DNA from: Coccinella septempunctata
Lineage: Eukaryota; Arthropoda; Insecta; Coleoptera; Coccinellidae
Assembly: GCF_907165205.1 (NCBI RefSeq)
Contig: NC_058195.1
Coordinates: 1,674,001-1,738,000 of the forward strand
Direction: 5' to 3'
Length of the DNA stretch: 64,000 bases
A program made the translations under genes and the position numbers. Positions 36,501 to 48,500 of the stretch are shown in pieces. The notes beneath the pieces were generated by a model. The model was not told the DNA's origin. It saw only the letters and a program-made list of their open reading frames with translations, and ran no database searches. Every line of letters starts with the position of its first letter. Within the stretch, counting starts at the first letter, position 1.

Positions 36501-39500
36501 AGGAATAGTTCGGATAGTAGAATGAAGTAAAAGATACGGCGATGAACTATGAAGTTCTACCGTATCATCAAAGAGAATGATACTGTTTGGTATCATCAGA
36601 CATGGGCACATACAGCTTTCATTCAAAATAGATGACAAGCACTTCAAGTATGTACGGTATCCGCAGAATTAAGTTATTATTAAGTTAGAGATTGGACCCC
36701 CCATCGTTTGTGATGTTTGCAAAAATGGATAAAGGATTGAAAATATCATCACTTTTATATAAAAATTTCTATATCGAATATTTTCATTTTTAAGTTTCTA
36801 CATATTTTATTTTTCATTGTTGACTTATTTTAAAGAAAAATATTTTTAAATGTTACTTTCATTATATATAAATATGTTTTTTTCTCTATTGTTACGCTGA
36901 TGCAGTTACTTTCTACTTCTTTTTTTTGTAATGAACTTTATAAAAGTTAAATTGTATAATATTATCTCAATTTTCATTTATCACCATATTCCGTCAAATC
37001 CATCAATATGCAAAGAAGGATTTATTTTGGAAATTTACTCAAAATTGATTCAGTTATTTTTATTCGAAATATGTAATAGGTATGCTAATAATAAAAATTC
37101 TCTTTTCCATAGTCCTGACGAAATGAAGGATATGTAGATCATAGACAGAATATAGGTGGTTTCGATTCTTGGAGCTGGGGGTCTAGAAGTGTCCGAATGA
37201 AACGAAAATTTTTCCTAGTACATCTGAAACATTCCTCTATACACCCTTTATATCAATTTTCTTGGCCGGCCATTTTAAACTATAGAAAAAAAATGGGGAA
37301 CATCCGCTCCGTGATAGACAGAATATAGGTTCGTTTCGATTCTTGGAGCTGGGGGTCTAGAAGTGGCAGAATGAAACGAGAATTTTTCCTAGTACATCTG
37401 AAACATTCCTCTATACACCCTTTATATCAATTTTCTTGGCCGGCCATTTTAAACTATAGAAAAAAAATGGGGAACATCCTCTCCGTGATAGACAGAATAT
37501 AGGTTATTCGTTTCGATTCTTGGAGCTGGGGGTCTAGAACTGTCAGAATGAAACGAGAATTTTTCCTAGTACATCCGAAACATTCCTCTATACACCCTTT
37601 ATATCAATTTTCTTGGCCGGCCATTTTAAACTATAAAAAAAAAATGGGGAACATCCGCTCCGTGATAGACAGAATATAGGTTCGTTTCGATTCTTGGTGC
37701 TGGGGGTCTAGAAGTGTCAGAATGAAATGAGAATTTTTCCTAGTACATCTGAAACATTCCTCTATACACCCTTTATATCAATTTTCTTGGCCGGCCATTT
37801 TAAACTATAGAAAAAAAATGGGGAATATCCGCTCCGTGATAGACAGAATATAGGTTCGTTTCGATTCTTGGTGCTGGGGGTCTAGAAGTGTCAGAATGAA
37901 ATGAGAATTTTTCCTAGTACATCTGAAACATTCCTCTATACACCCTTTATATCAATTTTCTTGGCCGGCCATTTTAAACTATAGAAAAAAAATGGGGAAC
38001 ATCCGCTCCGTGATAGACAGAATATAGGTTCGTTTCGATTCTTGGTGCTGGGGGTCTAGAAGTGTCAGAATGAAACGAGAATTTTTCCTAGTACATCCGA
38101 AACATTCCTCTATACACCCTTTATATCAATTTTCTTGGGCGGCCATTTTAAACTATAGAAAAAAAATGGGGAACATCCGCTCCGTGATAGACAGAATATA
38201 GGTTATTCGTTTCGATTCTTGGTGCTGGGGGTCTAGAAGTGTCAGAATGAAACGAAAATTCTTTCTAGTACATCTGAAACATTTCTCTATACACCCTTCA
38301 TATCAATTTTCTTGGCCGGCCATTTTAAACTATAGAAAAAAAATGGGGAACATCCGCTCCGTGATAGACAGAATATAGGTTCGTTTCGATTCTTGGAGGT
38401 GGGGGTCTAGAAGTGGCAGAATGAAACGAAAATTCTTTCTAGTACATCTGAAACATTTCTCTATACACCCTTCATATCAATTTTCTTGGCCGGCCATTTT
38501 AAACTATAGAAAAAAAATGGGGAACATCCGCTCCGTGATACACAGAATATAGGTTCGTTTCGATTCTTGGAGGTGGGGGTCTAGAAGTGGCAGAATGAAA
38601 CGAAAATTCTTTCTAGTACATCTGAAACATTTCTCTATACACCCTTCATATCAATTTTCTTGGCCGGCCATTTTAAACTATAGAAAAAAAATGGGGAACA
38701 TCCGCTCCGTGATAGACAGAATATAGGTTCGTTTCGATTCTTGGAGCTGGGGGTCTAGAAGTGGCAGAATGAAACGAAAATTCTTTCTAGTACATCTGAA
38801 ACATTTCTCTATACACCCTTCATATCAATTTTCTTGGGCGGCCATTTTAAACTATAGAAAAAAAATGGGGAACATCCGCTCCGTGATAGACAGAATATAG
38901 GTTCGTTTCGATTCTTGGAGCTGGGGGTCTAGAAGTGTCAGAATGAAACGAAAATTTTTCGTAGTATATCTGAAACATTCCTCTATACACGCTTTATATC
39001 AATTTTCTTGGCCGGCCATTTCAAACTGACAGAGAAACATGCGCTTCGTTAAAGACAGTATAATGGATTATTTTGATCCTTGGAGATCAAATATTGCGAA
39101 TAGAAGGAGAGAAAAACGTTATTTGAAATCAGTTCATCATTCTCTGCATATATTTAATCATTCGCTTCAGCATCCTATTCTAAATGGGGGAAAAAATTAA
39201 TCGATTGCAGCATCGATACGGTAGATACGGCATTGACCGTGGTGGAATAGTCGTTTTGGAGCTGGCCGGCCGGGAGCTAACATCACCACGGTTCCTAAGA
39301 CAGTGGTAGGACTCCCTGATTTTCAGGAACAAGAGCAAATAGGTCATTTTAGGGGGGTCTAACCCCTTGCTCATTTTTGACCCAAAAAATCGAGATTTTC
39401 GAAATTGAGTTTTTGTGCTAGGATGAAAGCCTTATCAACGCTGATTACGAAACCGAAAATCCCAACTGGATCAGACGAACACAACAGGAGATATCGCAGA

Positions 39501-42500
39501 TTGAAATTTGCAAATTTTTGCAAAATGCCAAAAATGATGTATTTCTCATGAAATATCTTTGAAACAACACATTTCCCCAAAAAAAATTTATTTTAAGAAC
39601 CTAAAAATTCAAAATAAAAAAATTCAAAGCGTTTCGTTTCTATTGCACAAGTTGGCAACATCGACAGAAATATGCCTTGATAATAAAGGACAACAAATGC
39701 ATCATCTTGATGAGATAGACAAAGATGGCTGTCTATGTAGTTTGCGACGAACGAGGAAGGTCGTAAAATTTTATGGGATTTTTATGGCCGGTAGCAGTTG
39801 AAGCTCGCCAGTAAGTACGCGCCTGTAAATCAACAGCTGTTATTTTATAAACAAGCTGATCGGACATTGTTCTTTTCATTGTCTTGTATGCGCTGTTGCC
39901 AAATCGTAAACTCCGCACAAAGCGATTTAAATTTTGAAACCCCATATTTGAAGGATGATTTCGAATAGTTTCCGCGGTGAATTCGAAAAAATCACGAATG
40001 AAACTCATAATTATTCAGTTTCAACTTGCATATGCGGTGATAACCCAAATTGAGGAGAATTCCCCATTTTTTACAATTGTTTTTCGACATAATCCACTCA
40101 CACTTTTTCCCCCTTCTTCTCGGCTTCCTCGATGATGCCCATCATAACCTGAAGTTTGGTACCGAATTCGATGTTCGTCTTTATCTCGTCGGAACATTCG
40201 CCCTTCCACCAATCCTCCGGCACTCCCTCGACCTCGTGCACTTCCGGCTCGTCGAAGATCACCTCGTGCTCCTTGATGGCGGCGCCCTTTTTCCCTTGGA
40301 TGTTCTGAAATTCGATAAATTCCACCCGTACTATACGACCAATCGACCGGTACACGCACTCACCTGAGCTTCCATCGTGTGTAGAAGTTGCGGATGCGAG
40401 CAGATATACTTCAATATCTGATAGTCCACGAAGAACGACTTGATGGTCTTCTTCAAATTGTCGTTCACCCTTCCCCTGGCCATCTCCAAGTAGGACCTGT
40501 ACAGTTTCTCTTGCAGGGGGTGGAGTTGGATGAACAACGCGTAGTCCTTCATGTTCTCCAGGTACTTTTGAAGCTCTGTAGCTTCGTATCTCTGCAACGA
40601 AATGAAATAATCGGAAAACGAATTAAAAAAAAACGGTCGCGTCTTACCTGTACTGTATTCTTCAAGAGCCTGTGCAACACGTGCGTCCTTTTCTTCATCA
40701 AAGTGATGTCTTGTTCGCGGGAGTTTTCGTACTGACCGTTCATGATTGGGTTGATGAACTGCCTGCTGAATTCTTTCTTCGTTCCCAACAGGTTAGGTTT
40801 CACAAACTGCACCATATGATAATCTGGATAACAGCGAGTATGCGATGATGAGACAAGCTTGGATAACGTCCAAGTTAAGCAATAAACGCTTAAATTCAAT
40901 ATACGCGATTGACAAAATCCGAAATCTTCATTTCTTTCCTCAGATAAAGCAATAAAATCCGTTGAAACTTCAGATATCGATTCTACATGACTAGTAGACA
41001 TTGACAAGTGAATAGGTTAGGTTAGATGGGGCTCGGTTAGGTTAGGTTAGATGGGGCTCAGTTAGGTTAGGTTAAATGGGGCTCGGTTAGATTAGGTTAG
41101 ATGGGGGTCGGTTAGGTTAGGCTGGATGGGGCTCGGTTCGGTTAGGTTAGATGGGGCTCAGTTAGATTAGGTTAGATGGGGCTCAGTTAGGTTAGGTTAG
41201 ATGGGGCTCGGTTAGATTAGGTTAGATGGGGCTCAGTTAGGTTAGGTTAGGTTAGATGTGGCTTGGTTAGGTTAGATTGGGCTCGGTTAGGTTAGGTTAA
41301 TATCCCCAAAAAATTAGTTTTTAATAGGATAGACTTACATTCCCCTAAATTGTTCTGCAGTGGCGTTCCGGTCAGGGCAATTCTCCGTTTTGTTCGTATC
41401 TCCATCAGAGCCCTCGTCCGCAGAGCCTTGCCGTTTTTCAACAGATGGCCCTCGTCGCAAACAACCAGATCCGGACCTGCGAAAATGCGAAATAAGATCT
41501 CTTCAATATGGCATATAGTTTACTTGCCTGGATCAACGAGAGCCTCCTTCACGAACGCGGACGTATCATGTTTGGTCAATCTAGAAAAGGCTTCATACCC
41601 AATTATTAGTACCCCTTTCATATTCCTCCAACGTAAGACCATGAGGGACTTCGTCCTAGAATCATCTTTACTCCTACGACAAAAAAAAAGTTTGAACACC
41701 GTCAAAACATAAAATCTCTTGGTTAGACTCACTCGATTGTGAATATTTTGATGTCCTTCTTACATTGAACTATTTTCAAAGCGTTCAAGAATTCTTTTTT
41801 CCAACTCGAAACCGTCGACAAGGGACACACCACCAGGACATGTTTGGTTTTAGTGACAGGATGATTGAATAAGGTATGTACCAAAGCGACCACCTGAAAG
41901 TTGTATGTAAAATCATGTTGAAAATCAGCTAAACAATAGAAAGTCAAAGAAGGCCCATCTAAAGTATTGTCTCTTACCTGCAACGTTTTTCCCAGGCCCA
42001 TGTTATGAGCCAATATACAGCCGGTTCCCTGGAATGTCGCCAAAGTGTCTACACTCAAGTAGCAGGCATCCCACATGAATTTTATACCGTCTACCTGATG
42101 GGCGAATAACTTTTTGCTCAGATTGGGATCCACTACAATTTTGGAACCATCTTTAGACACGTCTAAAACTAAACCTCCCTCTTCTGAGCCAGTCGTTTCC
42201 TGCGAACTTCTCTGAAACACGAAAAACACCTCATTTCTGATTTCACGATTACTTTATGAAACTTACCATATGCCTCTGTTCCTCAAGTCTCATAACCCTG
42301 GCTTCCTCTTCTTCGGCAGCTTTTTGCGTACTTTCAGTCAAGCTTTTAGTTGATAACACCTTACGAAAAAATAAATCATTCACAAAAGATCAACGAAGAT
42401 TCGAGCGGCCAACTTACAGATAAAATATTCCTCCTGCAATTTTTTTTTTCAGTCTCTTCGTCGGAATCAATATTGATTATGTTACTGCTAGTCGAACCAA

Positions 42501-45500
42501 TACTGAAATTGATAGGGAAGATGAGACTCAGCCAAGATAAATATAATGCACAAGGAAGGAAGTATTCGAAAGAAAAAAAAACATATTCATTTACAGCTTT
42601 TAAAATAAGTTAGCTGCATCTATATTGCAATTTTTATTTGCTGAAATTCAAGAGATTCTATGCCATCAAATATTAAAGATTAATATTGAATTGAATTGTT
42701 ACTATAAAAATTCCAAGCTCATCTCTCAACCTTATTTTTCGATTATCTAGAACTTTACACTAAATATCAACTTACTATTCAATATCTGAATCGTCATTTG
42801 TTGGTTTTTTCTTATTTGTTCCGATTTTGGGAGTGTCTTCAAAATCATCTGACGAATCGTAAGTGGAAGAATCACTGAAAACGGAAATCTTATTGAACAA
42901 TGTTAACGAAGCTTTCAATCATTGGCATTGCAAGGCTTTTTTTTGAGGGAAAAGCTTGAAAACTAAGTGGGGTAATTTTGGTTATCACTAAAAAAGAGAG
43001 AAAATTATCGTAGATCTAAATGAGGAAGTTTCAAATGACCCCGTCTTTTTGGGAATTTTTCGATGGTCAACTTTCGAGTCATAGTTACTTTTTGTAACTA
43101 TGCTCATTTTTGACCCAAAAAATCGAGATTTTTCGAAATTCTGATTACGAAACCGAAAATCCCAATTGGATCAGACGAATATAACAGGAGATATCGCAGA
43201 TTGAAATTTGCAATTTTTGAAAAATGCCATTTCCAAGATGAAAATCTAAACGAAGGGAGATAGGGTTTCGAAATTGCCCGCAATAGATTCAGCGTGTTTG
43301 AAAACCTATATTTTCATGCCAACATTCCAAATATCTGGCACTGTTTAGGAGAAAATCATTTTTTTTGTTTTTCCACTTTTCATTTTCGAGTTGACTTCGA
43401 AGTGCTCTCTGAAGTGCAATTCTCTATTGAATCATCAACTGTTCGGTTTGGTGGATTCAACAAAGTAAGTATTATACACTCCATATCCTAAGACAACAGT
43501 AGGGCACCCTGATTTTCAGGCAGAGGAGCAAATAGGTCATTTTAGGGGGGTCTAACCCCTTGCTCATTTTTGACCCAAAAAATCGAGATTTTCGAAATTG
43601 AGTTTTTGTGCTAGGATGAAAGCCTTATCAACGCTGATTACGAAACCGAAAATCCCAATTGGATCAGACGAATATAACAGGAGATATCGCAGTTTGAAAT
43701 TTGCAATTTTTGAAAAATGCCATTTCCAAGATGAAAATCTAAACGAAGGGAGATAGGCTTTCGAAATTGCTTGCAATAGATTCAGCGTGTTCGAAAACCT
43801 ATATTTTCATGCCAAACTTCCAGATATCTGACACTGTTTGGAAAAAAAAACGAATTTACTATTTTTCCATTTTTCATTTTCCAGTTCACTTTGAAGTGCT
43901 CTCTGGAGTGCAATTCTCTATGGAATCATCAACTGTTTGGTTTGGTGGATTCAACAAAGTAAGTATTATACACTCCATATCCTAGGACAGTCGTAGGGCA
44001 CCCTGATTTTCAGGCAGAGGAGCAAATAGGTCATTTTAGGGGGGTCTAACCCCTTGCTCATTTTTGACCCAAAAAATCGAGATTTTCGAAATTGAGTTTT
44101 CGTGCTAGGATGAAAGCCTTATCAACGCTGATTACGAAACCGAAAATCCCAATTGGATCAGACGAATATAACAGGAGATATCGCAGTTTGAAATTTGCAA
44201 TTTTTGAAAAATGCCATTTCCGAGATGAAAATCTAAACGAAGGGAGATAGGCTTTCGAAATTGGTTGCAATAGATTCAGCGTGTTCGAAAACCTATATTT
44301 TCATGCCAAACTTCCAGATATCTGACACTGTTTGGAAAAAAAACGAATTTACTATTTTTCCATTTTTCATTTTCCAGTTCACTTTGAAGTGCTCTCTGGA
44401 GTGCAATTCTCTATGGAATCATCAACTGTTTGGTTTGGTGGATTCAACAAAGTAAGTATTATACACTCCATATCCTAGGACAGTCGTAGGGCACCCTGAT
44501 TTTCAGGCAGAGGAGCAAATAGGTCATTTTAGGGGGGTCTAACCCCTTGCTCATTTTTGACCCAAAAAATCGAGATTTTCGATATTGAGTTTTTGTGCTA
44601 GGATGAAAGCCTTATCAACGCAGATTACGAAACCGAAAATCCAAATTGGATCAGACGAATATAACAGGAGATATCGCAGATTGAAATTTGCAATTTTTGA
44701 AAAATGCCATTTCCAAGATGAAAATCTAAACGAAGGGAGATAGGCTTTCGAAATAGCTCGAAATAGATTCAGCGTGTTCGAAAACCTATATTTTCATACT
44801 AAAATTCCAAATATCTGGCTCTGTTTAGGAGAAAATAATTTTTTTTTATTTTTCCACTTTTCATTTTCGAGTTGACTTCTAAGAGCTCTGTGGAGTGCAA
44901 TTCTCTATTGAATCATCAACTGTTCGATTTGGTGGATTCAACAAAGTAGGTATTATACACTCCATATCCTAAGACAGTAGTAGGACACGCTGATTTTCAG
45001 GCAGAGGAGCAAATAGGTCATTTTAGGGGGGTCTAACCCCTTGCTCATTTTTGACCCAAAAAATCGAGATTTTCGAAATCGAGTTTTTGTGCTAGGATGA
45101 AAGCCTTATCAACGCTGATTGCGAAACCGAAAATCCCAATAAGATCAGACGAATATAACAGGAGATATCGCAGATTGAAATTTGCAATTTTTGAAAAATG
45201 CCATTTCCAAGATGAAAATCTAAACGAAGGGAGATAGGCTCTCGGGAATGCTTGCAATAGATTCAGCGTATTCGAAAACCCATATTTTCATACCAAACTT
45301 TCTGATATCTGACAGTGTTTAGAAAAAAATCGAATTTGTTTGTCCAATTTATAGGAATTTTTCGATGGTCAACTTTAGAGTACTTTTTCTTCCAGGAAAA
45401 TTACCGTAGATTTGAATATGATACATATTCTGAAAGAGCAACTCTTCTAGTTGAAAATCTGAGAATTTCATCCATTTCGGCGCAACTGTTCGGTCTTGAG

Positions 45501-48500
45501 GAAGTTTCAACTGACCCCATCTTTTTGGATATTTTTCGAAGTTGCATTTATGGGCTGAGGTGGAAGCCTTAGCAACGCTGATTACGGAACCAAAAACATA
45601 AAACCTTGAAAATTACCTGTAATTTGGATCCAGATACTTGCTCAAGGTACTTGTTCTAATTCTCTTTTTCTTATTACATTCCTCCTCGCCATCGCTGCTG
45701 TGAAGTCTCTTCCTGCTCGTCTCCCCAGCCTTCTTTTCTCTGTCGGAGGGCGCGTTCAGACTACCCCTGAGAAGTGGATCGTCCTTCCAAGACGGTTCTT
45801 TCTCCTTCCTCGTTCCCTCTTCATTCTGCTAATTCCGAAAAACAAACAGATATTTACAACCGTTCGCCCAAGTTTTGCGACGTTTCTTCACCTTTTTACT
45901 GCAGTCGCTGCTTTTTCTTTTTTTAGATCTTTGTTCCTCATCATCACTCGATAGTGCAGTGGAGGAATCGCTATCACTGTCGTGTATCGTATGACAAACG
46001 ATCTCTGCCAGTAAAGTGTTTGGATCGATGGGAATGTTATCGTCGTAGTCCTCGTCGACTTTCAGCAATCTTTCCTTCTGCAGCTCATCATCAGACACGG
46101 TGGTGTATCCACTCAGATCCGACGTTTCCGATCCACTCAAGTCTATCTTTCTTCTTCTTCGTTTTATCTTTCGCCTGACTGATTTATCGTCCACTGCTTT
46201 TCGCTTATTTTCCAGCGTCGACAACTGACATAACCTGAAATTCAAGAATTATTTGTAATAAGTCACATGTGTTTAATAATAAAACCAACCTGTTTATTTC
46301 AGCGTCCTCATCCACCGTTTTTCTGACCACATCAGCTTCTGAATTTTTTTCATCGGTTCTCAGAGGTTCCAACAACACTGAACACTCTTTAAATTCGCAT
46401 TCTCGACTATTGTTCTCCGCAGTGTTGTTCTCCATCTGTTGATAGATGTTCATTAGTTCTAAGACCACATAGCAGTTTTTTCTCGAAGATTTTCTTACTG
46501 ATTCGGTGGATTTCTGGGAAATTATTTCCTTTCGCATCATTTCCAAGTCTCTCCTTTCAAGTATAACGCTGCATTTTTTTTGTACGAAGCTATCGAAGGA
46601 ACGATTTGGTTTATCCCGAGGATTTGACTCAACGACATCTTCGAGGTCGCTCAGGAATGAATCTACATCGAAGCTCGACATATCCAAGCTACAAAATATG
46701 AATTTTCTCGATTGTACCTCGATTCTCAAAGAATAATCTTACTCAGTTTCTGACGGCATCTCTATGTCGGTGTCCGAATCTTCCTCGAGTTCCCTCAGAG
46801 CAGCAGCCACCTTACTGTCGCTATACTTGTCCTCATCGTCACTGCTATCAGAGCTTGTGTCGTGAGTATCGGCCACTTCTCTCATGACACCGTGATTGTC
46901 CTCTTGACAATTCACCTCTGCGAAAATCGCCATTAGTTCGTCCCTGATCGATCGAATTTTATCATAGTTTGGGGTTTTGGACAGGCCGAGGTCCGCAAAG
47001 AATTTATTCTTTTCCCTGTCATTTTCAGCTGGAAATTTTGGAGACAGTCATGATGAAATAATAAACTTAGTATTCATCATTCGACAAAACGAATTTGCAA
47101 TTGCTTAGTTTTATTGAAACTAACCTCAAATGTCAATGTCACTGTCAAAAAATGTAAACAAATATATGCATATTGATCAAAATATATGGCAATATACCTT
47201 CATTGGTGTTAACTGGATTCGAATTTTCAGTATCGGCAGTTGAAACTTGACTACTACGCCCATCACTTTCTTTGCAATGTTTACCATCTGCATCATTCGT
47301 CTCTTTGTTGCTACCTTCAGATTGCAAACTTTCAATAGCAGATTCTACTGTTACACACTGAGAATCTTTTTCCTCAGTTTTTGTTTCTAAAAAGCAACAG
47401 GTGAAGTAAAATAACAATTCAACAAATTCGTTCGAAAAATCCCCATACTCAACCACAAAAAAATCTCTAAAAATGGACAAAAAATTCCGGTAAATTTCAA
47501 AAAACTCGAAAACGACTGGATAGATTCTGGACAAAATCTATAGGCTTCGTCATGCTTCTGATGAGCACCAACGTGCGAAATTTCACATCCGTAGATTCAA
47601 AATGGCGAACAGTAGCGTACCCACGACAATTTTTTCGAAAAAATCGAATAACTCAAAAACTTACCGGCGACTTCAACGTGTTGAGCATCATGTTGTTCTT
47701 TGTTATTTACGTTTATTCCAGAATGATCCAAAGATTCATCGTGAATTAATTTCTCTTCGACTTCCGAATTCACTTCATGTTCTTCGTTATTTACGTTTAT
47801 TTCTGAATGATCCAAAGGTTCATCTTGAATTATCTTCTCTTCAACTTCCAAATTCACATCCTGTGTAGCATCAAGTTTTTCTTCATTTACGTTCATTTCC
47901 GAATGATCCAAAGGTTCATCTTGAATTATCTTCTCTTCAACTTCCAAATTCACATCCTGTGTAGCATCAAGTTTTTCTTCATTTACGTTCATTTCCGAAT
48001 GATCCAAAGGTTCATCTTGAATTATCTTCTCTTCAACTTCCAAATTCACATCCTGTGTAGCATCAAGTTTTTCTTCATTCACGTTCATTTCCGAATGATC
48101 CAAAGTTTCATCTTGAATTATTTTCTCTTCAACTTCCAAATTCACTTCGTTTTGTTCTTTAGTGGCTGGGTCGCCATCGGATTTTATGTCGATACTATCC
48201 TCATCAATGATAAGCCTTTGCGAACTATCATCACCGTCGACCTGTTCTTTATTTTCTTCGAGCAACTCTGAAGAAATCTTGTCACTTTCAGCTTGTGAAT
48301 TTTCATGTTTCTCAGACGGATCGGAAATGTCATTAAAATTAGAATTAGTACTTGTGAGAAGAGCTAATTCTCTACAATCTCCTACGTTCTCTAGATCCTC
48401 CTTGGCAGATTCAGGGGCACCCAAACCTGTTGTACATTCTTCAAGTTCCCCTTGACCAGGGGATGGCAGTTCAGTAACTTTTGGTTGACAAGTCTGGTCT

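Larger units (their letters stand above)
31952..39292. mobile_element. Foldback-type DNA element with satellite-built inverted arms
   Basis: The left end reads ACCGTGGTGATGTTAGCTCC and the right end is its exact reverse complement; identity continues through GGCCGGCC for over 40 bases. Each arm goes on with a unique segment of about 200 bp (31993-32165 against 39025-39225). The left arm then has a forward satellite array and the right arm the same satellite in reverse, with a spacer of about 0.7 kb between. The right arm has an extra stretch of about 37 bp (39202-39238). A 9-bp target duplication flanks it. Long inverted repeats with internal tandem repeats and 9-bp duplications are the hallmark of Drosophila FB-like elements and also fit Mutator-like elements. 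No transposase frame is present, so it is non-autonomous. Confidence 0.85.
30311..40101 (-). other. 9.8-kb repeat-filled ATRX intron
   Basis: Spans from the GTGAGTGG donor (40101) to the TTACAG acceptor (30311). The flanking codons join as GT|T inside KVLIF, motif IV of the helicase, so the intron must be spliced for a working protein. It contains three copies of a dispersed family (about 30535-31080, 31150-31510, 39535-40060), one interrupted copy of the 494-bp family (31525-31951 plus 39293-39525), and the foldback element 31952-39292. No gene is seen in it. Confidence 0.85.

Noticed and set aside
32166..39024. Many near-identical open frames of about 62-63 codons (and one of 127) on both strands
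   Set aside because: They are chance frames in satellite monomers: same phase in each repeat, no start context, no splice logic, no conserved domain.
41016..41302. Regular repeats that might suggest a CRISPR-like array
   Set aside because: Units are contiguous with no unique spacers, inside a eukaryotic intron: a minisatellite.
47807..48271. 154-codon plus-strand frame with internal repeats
   Set aside because: Shadow of the ATRX coding minisatellite on the other strand.
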